Positions 43,211-51,434 of a DNA stretch of 64,000 nucleotides are shown here, piece after piece (the stretch's first letter is position 1; each line of letters begins with the position of its first letter). The position numbers and the translations under genes are program-made. Below the pieces are notes generated by a model that had not been told where the DNA came from, did no database searches, and saw only the letters and a list, made by a program, of their open reading frames with translations. The stretch comes from Pseudazoarcus sp963975885 (lineage in GTDB: Bacteria > Pseudomonadota > Gammaproteobacteria > Burkholderiales > Rhodocyclaceae): contig CAXBIS010000009.1 of assembly GCA_963975885.1 (NCBI GenBank), positions 66,904-130,903 on the forward strand, written 5' to 3'.

Positions 43211-44629
43211 ATGCGACGCGAACGTAATGCCCGCATCATCGCCACGCTCGGCCCCGCAAGCTCGAGCCCCGAAACCATTCTTGCGCTGTTCGAGGCCGGG
43301 GCGGACGTGTTCCGCTTCAACTTCAGCCACGGCACGCACGAAGACCATAAGGCGCGCTACGACATCGTGCGCGAGGTCGAGCGCAAGATCGGTCGCCCGA
43401 TCGGCATCCTCGCCGACCTGCAGGGCCCGAAGCTGCGCATCGGCCCCTTCGCGTCCGGCCGCATCGTGCTGCAGGCCGGTGCCGAGTTCACGCTCGATAA
43501 CGATACCGCGCCGGGCGACGAGAACCGCGTGTGCCTGCCGCACCCGGAACTGTTCGAAGTGGTCGAGGCCGGTCAGTCGCTGCTGCTCGACGACGGCAAG
43601 CTGCGCCTGCAGGTGCTCGACAGCAACGGCACTCAGATCCGCACGCGCGTGGTCACCGGCGGGCCGCTGTCGGACCGCAAGGGCGTCAACGTGCCCGACG
43701 CGGTGCTGCCGATCCCGGTGCTGACCGAGAAGGACCGTCGCGACCTGGATTTCGCGCTGTCGCTTGGCGTGGAGTTTGTTGCGCTGTCCTTCGTGCAGCG
43801 TCCCGAGGATCTGCACGAGGCGCGCGAGATCATCGGTGATCGTGCCTTGCTGATGACCAAGCTCGAGAAGCCGCAGGCGCTCGATCATCTGGACGAGATC
43901 GTTCGGCTTTCCGACTCGGTGATGGTCGCGCGTGGTGACCTCGGCGTGGAACTGCCGCCCGAGCGTGTGCCCAGTGCATCCAAGCGCATCCTGCGTGCCT
44001 GCCGCGAGCATGGCAAGCCGAGCATCGTCGCCACGCAGATGCTCGAGTCGATGATCTCGGCGCCGACGCCCACCCGTGCCGAGGCTTCGGACGTCGCGGG
44101 CGCCGTGTATGACGGTTCCGACGCCGTGATGCTGTCGGCCGAATCGGCCAGCGGCGCTTTCCCGGTGCAGGCGGTGACGATGATGGACCGCATCATCCGT
44201 GAGGTCGAAGGTGATCCGGCCTATCGTACGATGATCGACGCCCAGCATCCGGAGCCGCTGGCCTCCCCAGCCGACGCGATCTGCGCCGCACTGCGCGGCG
44301 TGACCAAGATCGTCGGTGCCACCGCGACCGTGACCTATACGACGTCCGGTACGACCTCGATGCGCGCTGCGCGCGAGCGTCCCACCGCACCCATCGTCAG
44401 TATCACGCCGAGCCTCGACACGGCGCGCCGCATGGCCTTCGTGTGGGGCGTGCATGCCAAGGTGGTCGAGGACGTGCATTCCGTGACCGACATGGTGGCC
44501 GTGGGTTGCAAGGTCGCGCTTGAGGAAGGTTTCGCCAAGCCGGGTGACATGATCGCGATCACCGCGGGCATGCCTTTCGGCATGCCGGGCAGCACCAACC
44601 TGCTGCGCATCGCCACCGTCGAAGGCTGA
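43211..44629 (+). CDS. pyk: Pyruvate kinase
   Basis: 472 residues from the ATG at 43211; the in-frame start at 42971 is rejected because its extra 80 residues are unlike any pyruvate kinase. Classic N-terminus RRERNARIIATLGPASSS, FNFSHG, substrate loop with MTKLEK, the metal motif SVMVARGDLGVE, and QMLESMI. Converts phosphoenolpyruvate and ADP to pyruvate and ATP. Genomic pairing with glxR resembles glycerate-pathway clusters in which a dedicated pyruvate kinase handles carbon entering at phosphoglycerate. Followed by a strong terminator. Confidence 0.95.
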   Translation: MRRERNARIIATLGPASSSPETILALFEAGADVFRFNFSHGTHEDHKARYDIVREVERKIGRPIGILADLQGPKLRIGPFASGRIVLQAGAEFTLDNDTAPGDENRVCLPHPELFEVVEAGQSLLLDDGKLRLQVLDSNGTQIRTRVVTGGPLSDRKGVNVPDAVLPIPVLTEKDRRDLDFALSLGVEFVALSFVQRPEDLHEAREIIGDRALLMTKLEKPQALDHLDEIVRLSDSVMVARGDLGVELPPERVPSASKRILRACREHGKPSIVATQMLESMISAPTPTRAEASDVAGAVYDGSDAVMLSAESASGAFPVQAVTMMDRIIREVEGDPAYRTMIDAQHPEPLASPADAICAALRGVTKIVGATATVTYTTSGTTSMRAARERPTAPIVSITPSLDTARRMAFVWGVHAKVVEDVHSVTDMVAVGCKVALEEGFAKPGDMIAITAGMPFGMPGSTNLLRIATVEG

Positions 44630-44650
44630 GCGCTGACGCAGTGAACGACG

Positions 44651-44673
44651 AAGGGGCCGCAAGGCCCCTTTTT
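44651..44673. terminator. Rho-independent terminator after pyk
   Basis: AAGGGGCC, loop GCAA, GGCCCCTT followed by TTT. The A-rich 5' arm makes it partly bidirectional, also serving the convergent Crp/Fnr gene that ends at 44692. Confidence 0.85.
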
Positions 44674-44691
44674 AGTTGCTGCGCCGAACGT

Positions 44692-45300
44692 TCAGATCTT
44701 TCCCTGATGCTTGAGGCGACTGAGCGTCTCGGACGAGATGTTCAGATAAGAGGCCAGTTCCTTTTTGGGGATGCGATCGAACAGGTCGGGCTGCTTGCGC
44801 AGGAAGCGGTGCACGCGCCCCGGTGCGTCGAGCAGATGAAGCGTGATTGTGTGAGCCATGATCTCGCTCATCAGGCGCATTACTTCATGCTCGAAGTTCT
44901 GCTTGAGCGCGGGGAAGTCGTCGATGAAGGCGGCCCATTGCTGCATCGGCAGCTTTGCCACGCGTGCCCGGGTGACGCACACGATGCTGTACGGTGTGGG
45001 CGTGCCCAGCTGCCAGGCGGCGTAGCTGGTCTCCATGTTGCGCTCCTCCGTGAAGCGGAGGATCATCCTCTTTCCCTGCTGGTTGGTAACGACTCGCTTG
45101 AGTACGCCGTCCAGCACGAAATATTGCTCCATTTCGTGCACGCCCTGATGCAGCAGGAAGTCGCCCTTCTGGCAGTCGACCACGGCGAGATGAGGCTCCA
45201 GCGCGGCCATCTCGGCCTCGCCGAGTTCCTTCAGGATCTGGTTCTGCCTGAGCTGGACGCGGATGATGTTCTTTTCCGGGTGTTTCTCGACTGGAGACAT
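44692..45300 (-). CDS. Crp/Fnr-family transcriptional regulator of the oxalate region
   Basis: 202 residues. N-terminal cyclic-nucleotide-binding-like beta roll about 20-135 and C-terminal winged helix about 150-200. The recognition helix SSETLSRLKHQ has Glu191, Ser194 and Arg195, the E-x-x-S-R pattern of FNR, FixK and Dnr proteins that read TTGA-N6-TCAA-type sites. Only two cysteines exist (43 and 108), so the FNR 4Fe-4S cluster cannot form; residues of the CRP cAMP pocket are also not obvious. It is divergent from oxc, and a TTGACC-N2-GGTCAA palindrome lies 55 bp upstream of its start. Likely a dedicated activator of oxalate and formate genes; signal unknown. Confidence 0.88.
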   Translation of the reverse strand: MSPVEKHPEKNIIRVQLRQNQILKELGEAEMAALEPHLAVVDCQKGDFLLHQGVHEMEQYFVLDGVLKRVVTNQQGKRMILRFTEERNMETSYAAWQLGTPTPYSIVCVTRARVAKLPMQQWAAFIDDFPALKQNFEHEVMRLMSEIMAHTITLHLLDAPGRVHRFLRKQPDLFDRIPKKELASYLNISSETLSRLKHQGKI

Positions 45301-45354
45301 AGATGACCGGTGTTCCGTCGCCCATACGACTAAGGGCGTATTCTCCCGTTAAAG

Positions 45355-45368
45355 TTGACCGGGGTCAA
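45355..45368. promoter_or_regulatory. FNR/Crp-type box between the regulator and oxc
   Basis: TTGACCGGGGTCAA, six-base perfect arms. Centre at 45361.5; a -10 hexamer TATGAT begins 30.5 bp farther on at 45392-45397 in the oxc direction, so the box would be centred near -41.5, the class II activator position. It is also within reach of the divergent regulator promoter. Confidence 0.75.
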
Positions 45369-45391
45369 TGATCATGGCAAGGGCCCATCGC

Positions 45392-45397
45392 TATGAT
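45392..45397 (+). promoter_or_regulatory. oxc: -10 element of the oxc promoter
   Basis: TATGAT matches the sigma-70 -10 consensus in five of six positions and has no matching -35; the FNR-type box occupies that region, as at class II activator-dependent promoters. The predicted transcript starts near 45404 with a leader of about 195 nt. Confidence 0.55.
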
Positions 45398-45598
45398 GCG
45401 CTCGCTTCATAGGTACGGGTATCTCCCAGACAATATCCGTCGGAGAACGCTGGCGTCCGGCGCTTCCCGCCGACACGTGAAGACGTGAGGCGACCCGTGG
45501 GCAGGTCTGCTCAGCCCCGATCCGGGGCGCACTGATCGCCCGCACAGCCAGCCACGCTGCTCAACCTTTATCGACATACAACGACGAGAGCATTCACC

Positions 45599-47356
45599 AT
45601 GAACACGACTAGCGACACTCAATCCGAGGGTTTTCACATGCAATCCCAGGAAATGACCGACGGCTTCAATCTGCTGATCGACGCCCTCAAGGCCAACGAC
45701 CTGAACACCATCTACGGCCTCGTCGGCATTCCGGTGACCGACCTTGCGCGCATGGCGCAGGGCCGCGGCATGAAGTTCATCGGTTTCCGTCATGAAGCGA
45801 ACGCCGTCAATGCCGCCGCGATCGCCGGCTACATGACGCAAAAGCCCGGTGTTGCGCTGACCGTGTCCGCGCCCGGCTTCCTCAACGGTCTGGTCGCGCT
45901 GGCCAACGCCACCGTCAACTGCTTCCCGATGATCATGATCTCCGGCTCCTCCGAGCGCGAGATCGTCGACCTGCAGCAGGGCGACTACGAAGAGCTCGAT
46001 CAGCTCAACGCCGCCAAGCCCTACGTGAAGGCCGCTTACCGTATCAACCATGCCGAGGACATCGGCATTGCTGTCGCGCGCTCGATCCGCGCCGCCGTCT
46101 CCGGTCGTCCGGGCGGTGTGTACCTGGACGTGCCGGCCCAGCTGCTCGGCCAGACCATCGACGCCGTGCGCGGCGCCGAGTCCATCGTCAAGGTCGTCGA
46201 TCCGGCCCCGGCTCACCTGCCTTCGCCGGACGCGATCCAGCGCGCCGTCGACGTGCTCAAGTCGGCCAAGAAGCCGATCATCATGCTCGGCAAGGGTGCC
46301 GCCTATGCACAGGCCGAAAAGCAGATCAAGGAACTGGTCGAGAAGACCGGCATCCCGTACCTGGCCATGTCGATGGCCAAGGGCATCCTGCCCGACAGCC
46401 ACCCGCAGTCGGCCATGGCTGCGCGCTCGCTGGCGCTCAAGGAAGCCGACGCCGTGCTGCTCATCGGTGCTCGCCTGAACTGGCTGCTGGCCCACGGCAA
46501 GGGCAAGACCTGGGGCGGCTCGCCGGATCGCGAGTTCCCGGCCAAGAAGTTCATCCAGATCGACATTTCCGCGATGGAAATGGACAGCAACGTGCCCATC
46601 GATGCGCCCATCGTCGGCGACATCGTGAGCTCGGTCGAGGCCCTCAACGCCGCCATCGGCAAGGATTTCCCGAAAGTCTCGAAGGAGTGGGTCGGTACGC
46701 TGATGTCCAAGCGTGAGCAGAACGTCGCCAAGATGGCTGCGATGCTCACCAAGGACACGACGCCGATGAACTTCCACAACGCGCTGGGCACCATCGGCAG
46801 CGTGATCAAGGGCCGCGACATCCACCTGGTCAACGAAGGTGCGAACGCGCTCGACTACGCCCGCGCCATCATCGACATGGAAAAGCCGCGTCGTCGTTTC
46901 GACACCGGTACCTGGGGTGTCATGGGCGTTGGCATGGGCTACGCCATCGGTGCAGCCGTCGAGTCCGGGGGTCCGGTCGTCGCGATCGAGGGTGACTCGG
47001 CCTTCGGCTTCAGCGGCATGGAGCTTGAGACCATCGCCCGCTACAACCTGCCGGTGGTCTCGATCATCATGAACAACAGCGGCGTGTATCGTGGTTGCGA
47101 CCCCAACCTCAACCCGAACAACCCCAGCGACGTTCCGGTCACGGCCTTCGTCAAGAACGCCCGTTACGAGAAGCTGATGGAAGCGTTCGGCGGCGACGGC
47201 TACTACGCCACGACCACGGCCGAACTCAAGGACGCGCTCGAGAAGGCGCTGGCCTCCGGTCGTCCGACCGTCATCAACGCCATCATCGACGAGACGGCAG
47301 GTACCGAGAGCGGTCGTCTGACCAGCCTCAACCCGCAGTCGGCTGTCAAGAAGTAA
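45599..47356 (+). CDS. oxc: Oxalyl-CoA decarboxylase
   Basis: 585 residues, slightly longer than the Oxalobacter enzyme (568). ThDP-dependent: N-terminal Pyr domain with the activating glutamate in GFRHEANAVNAAAIAGYM, central domain with DVPAQLLGQ, and the C-terminal PP domain with GDSAFGFSGMELETIARYNLPVV and MNNSGVYRG (about 468-505). Decarboxylates oxalyl-CoA to formyl-CoA and CO2 in the cytoplasm. Frc, encoded next, regenerates oxalyl-CoA. The start has only a weak GAGAG site; an internal ATG 13 codons later is an alternative. Arg codons lean to CGT/CGC and Gly to GGC/GGT, as in highly expressed genes. Confidence 0.97.
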   Translation: MNTTSDTQSEGFHMQSQEMTDGFNLLIDALKANDLNTIYGLVGIPVTDLARMAQGRGMKFIGFRHEANAVNAAAIAGYMTQKPGVALTVSAPGFLNGLVALANATVNCFPMIMISGSSEREIVDLQQGDYEELDQLNAAKPYVKAAYRINHAEDIGIAVARSIRAAVSGRPGGVYLDVPAQLLGQTIDAVRGAESIVKVVDPAPAHLPSPDAIQRAVDVLKSAKKPIIMLGKGAAYAQAEKQIKELVEKTGIPYLAMSMAKGILPDSHPQSAMAARSLALKEADAVLLIGARLNWLLAHGKGKTWGGSPDREFPAKKFIQIDISAMEMDSNVPIDAPIVGDIVSSVEALNAAIGKDFPKVSKEWVGTLMSKREQNVAKMAAMLTKDTTPMNFHNALGTIGSVIKGRDIHLVNEGANALDYARAIIDMEKPRRRFDTGTWGVMGVGMGYAIGAAVESGGPVVAIEGDSAFGFSGMELETIARYNLPVVSIIMNNSGVYRGCDPNLNPNNPSDVPVTAFVKNARYEKLMEAFGGDGYYATTTAELKDALEKALASGRPTVINAIIDETAGTESGRLTSLNPQSAVKK

Positions 47357-47405
47357 GCTTCGCGCTCGATACGAGTCGGACGATGAGACATTGATCGTCA
47401 CGGAG

Positions 47406-47437
47406 ACCGGGCGGGCGGGACAACCCGCCCGCCCGGT
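47406..47437 (+). terminator. Strong hairpin after oxc
   Basis: 14-bp perfect stem (arms 47406-47419 and 47424-47437, CCGGGCGGGCGGG type) with an ACAA loop, followed by TCTT. The U-tract is poor, so partial termination between oxc and frc is likely. Confidence 0.6.
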
Positions 47438-47460
47438 TCTTGGTATCCAGGCGACCCGGC

Positions 47461-47490
47461 TTGACTTGGCCTGCCGCGTGCCAATAGTAT
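47461..47490 (+). promoter_or_regulatory. Probable sigma-70 promoter of frc
   Basis: TTGACT (47461-47466), 18 bp, TAGTAT (47485-47490). It follows the oxc hairpin and gives a leader of about 135 nt before frc. No FNR-type palindrome is found here, unlike at oxc, fdh, frc2 and tctC. Confidence 0.5.
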
Positions 47491-47632
47491 CTATGGTTGA
47501 AATGGACTCTCCCCCCATTCCGGGGCCGCTCCATTGGATCCCGAACGAAGAAGCTTGGCGCCCTGCAGAGGCGCAGTCCCTGCGACCCACAGGGCTCAAA
47601 ACAAACCCGTTTAAAAAAGGAAGATTTCTGAC

Positions 47633-48889
47633 ATGAGCAAGCCGCTTGAAGGAATTAAGATCATCGACTTTACCCACGTTCAGGCCGGTCCCGCGTGCAC
47701 CCAGTTGCTCGCCTGGTTCGGTGCCGACGTGATCAAGGTCGAGCGTCCGGGTGCCGGTGACGTGACCCGTGCCCAGCTGCGCCACGTCAAGGATGCCGAC
47801 GCGCTGTACTTCACGATGCTGAACAGCAACAAGCGTTCGCTGACCCTGAACACCAAGACGCCCGAGGGCAAGGAAGTTCTGGAAAAGCTCATCAAGGAAT
47901 CGGACGTTCTCGTTGAGAACTTCGGCCCGGGCGCGCTCGACCGTATGGGCTTCTCGTGGAACCGCATCCAGGAACTGAACCCCAAGATGATCGTTGCTTC
48001 GGTCAAGGGCTTCAGCGATGGTCACCACTACGAAGACCTGAAGGTCTACGAAAACGTCGCCCAGTGCGCCGGTGGTGCTGCCTCGACCACGGGTTTCTGG
48101 GACGGCCCCCCGACGGTTTCGGGCGCTGCTCTGGGTGACTCGAACACCGGCATGCACCTGGCCATCGGTATCCTCACCGCGTTGATGGGTCGCGAGAAGA
48201 CCGGCAAGGGCCAGAAAGTCGCTTGCTCGATGCAGGACGCCGTGCTCAACCTGTGCCGCGTCAAGCTGCGCGACCAGCAGCGTCTGGATGCTCTCGGCTA
48301 CCTGGAAGAGTACCCGCAGTACCCGCACGGAGAGTTCTCCGACGTCGTGCCGCGTGGTGGCAACGCCGGCGGCGGCGGCCAGCCGGGCTGGGTTCTGAAG
48401 TGCAAGGGCTGGGAAACCGACCCCAACGCCTACATCTACTTCACCATTCAGGGGCATGCCTGGGCGCCGATCTGCAAGGCGCTGGGCAAGGAAGAGTGGA
48501 TCGACGATCCGGCTTACAACACGGCCGAAGCCCGTCAGGACAAGATCTTCGACATCTTCGCGTTCATCGAGGACTGGCTCAAGGACAAGACCAAGTACGA
48601 GGCGGTCAACATCCTGCGCAAGTTCGACATTCCGTGCGCCCCGGTGCTGTCCATGAAGGAAATCGCCGAGGACGAGTCGCTGCGCAAGAGCGGCTCCATC
48701 GTCGAGGTCCCGCACAAGAAGCTGGGCAAGTACCTCACCGTCGGCAGCCCGATCAAGTTCTCGGACCTGAAGGTCGAGATCACCGGTTCGCCGCTGCTGG
48801 GCGAGCACACCGACCAGATCCTGGGCGAACTGGGTTACAGCGCGGATCAGATCAAGTCCTTCCGCGAGAACAAGGTCACCGACGCCTGA
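47633..48889 (+). CDS. frc: Formyl-CoA:oxalate CoA-transferase
   Basis: 418 residues, class III CoA-transferase. The catalytic aspartate sits at Asp169 (GAALGDSNTGMH), the same number as in the Oxalobacter enzyme; the glycine-rich loop GGGGQPG and IDFTHVQAGPACTQLLAWFGADV are characteristic. Transfers CoA from formyl-CoA to oxalate, giving oxalyl-CoA and formate. Lies between oxc and the PAS protein gene; a second copy (frc2) is about 7 kb downstream. Confidence 0.96.
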   Translation: MSKPLEGIKIIDFTHVQAGPACTQLLAWFGADVIKVERPGAGDVTRAQLRHVKDADALYFTMLNSNKRSLTLNTKTPEGKEVLEKLIKESDVLVENFGPGALDRMGFSWNRIQELNPKMIVASVKGFSDGHHYEDLKVYENVAQCAGGAASTTGFWDGPPTVSGAALGDSNTGMHLAIGILTALMGREKTGKGQKVACSMQDAVLNLCRVKLRDQQRLDALGYLEEYPQYPHGEFSDVVPRGGNAGGGGQPGWVLKCKGWETDPNAYIYFTIQGHAWAPICKALGKEEWIDDPAYNTAEARQDKIFDIFAFIEDWLKDKTKYEAVNILRKFDIPCAPVLSMKEIAEDESLRKSGSIVEVPHKKLGKYLTVGSPIKFSDLKVEITGSPLLGEHTDQILGELGYSADQIKSFRENKVTDA

Positions 48890-48911
48890 CCTGCGCTTCT
48901 GCTTGAGAAAG

Positions 48912-48940
48912 AAACGACGCCTGCGGGCGTCGTTTTTTTT
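48912..48940 (+). terminator. Rho-independent terminator after frc
   Basis: AAACGACGCC, loop TGCG, GGCGTCGTTT and a run of T to 48940. A textbook intrinsic terminator, separating oxc-frc from the PAS gene. Confidence 0.92.
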
Positions 48941-49012
48941 GGTGTTGGCGATCCGGGCAGTGGCCGGTCGCGGATGTTATAGTGAAAAACTTGGCTTCCG
49001 AAGGAGTTGCGG

Positions 49013-49456
49013 ATGAGTCATGACCTGGATTTTCGACAGCTGGTCGCTACCGCGGGCGATGCCATCGTCGTCAGCGACGCCGATGGACTGATCACCTACT
49101 GGAACGCTGCCGCCACGCGCATCTTCGGCTTTGCCGAAGCGGATGCGCTCGGGGCATCGCTCGACATCATCATTCCAGAGCGGCTGAGGGAGCGGCACTG
49201 GGAGGGCTACCACAAGACCATGGCGAGCGGGCAGACGCGCTACGGTTCGGATTTGCTCCGAGTGCCTGCGCTGAACGTTCACGGCGACACCTTGTCGATC
49301 GCATTTACGGTGTCGCTGTTGTCCGACGAAGAAGGGCGTGCGACGGCGATCGTCGCGATCATCCGCGACGAGACCGAGCGATTTCGCGAAGAGCGGGCGC
49401 TGAGGGCACGTCTGGCTGAGTGCGAACGCGCAGCTGCCGATCCGACCGGGTCGTGA
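49013..49456 (+). CDS. Stand-alone PAS-domain protein
   Basis: 147 residues from the ATG at 49013 with AAGGAG six bases upstream. One PAS fold occupies nearly the whole protein (LVATAGDAIVVSDADGLITYWNAAATRIFGF, then IIIPERLRERHWEGYHKTM and the PAC strand AIVAIIRDETERFREERAL). The tail (about 125-147) is helical and short; no output domain is present. It may sense a ligand or redox state and signal by binding another protein. The fdh regulatory box begins 25 bp after its stop, so expression may be linked to oxalate or formate use, but no partner is obvious. Confidence 0.8.
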   Translation: MSHDLDFRQLVATAGDAIVVSDADGLITYWNAAATRIFGFAEADALGASLDIIIPERLRERHWEGYHKTMASGQTRYGSDLLRVPALNVHGDTLSIAFTVSLLSDEEGRATAIVAIIRDETERFREERALRARLAECERAAADPTGS

Positions 49457-49480
49457 TCTGACGTGGCATTTTCGAACTCG

Positions 49481-49494
49481 TTGACTCGCGTCAA
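49481..49494. promoter_or_regulatory. FNR/Crp-type box upstream of the formate dehydrogenase operon
   Basis: TTGACTCGCGTCAA, i.e. TTGAC-N4-GTCAA. Centre 49487.5; a -10-like CACAAT starts at 49518, again 30.5 bp away, giving the same class II layout as at oxc. The predicted leader to the fdh start is about 168 nt. Confidence 0.7.
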
Positions 49495-49696
49495 TTTTTC
49501 GCCGCAAGCCAATGTGTCACAATTTGATCGTTTATTGGCCCGAACATGGCGATCGACCGCCCTGTGCGGGCTTCGGGCCGATCCGGGCCCAGCGTGCATC
49601 CGTGTGGTGCCCGTTGCGCTCGTCGGTGCCTATGCAATCGAAGACCTATTGCAAAGTGTCGAATCCTGTAATGCGTTTGCTGATTAGGAACAGAAC

Positions 49697-51397
<1,701 letters not shown>

Positions 51398-51434
51398 AGC
51401 GCCACGCTCCCGAACAGACGCTGAGGAACAGAGT

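Noticed and set aside
45355..45360. TTGACC read as a -35 element of oxc
   Set aside because: The distance to TATGAT is 31 bp, too long for sigma-70; the dyad arrangement fits an activator box better.
45407..48808. Antisense open frame of 1133 codons opposite oxc and frc
   Set aside because: It mirrors two firmly identified genes and arises from high GC at third codon positions; no family motif or ribosome site.
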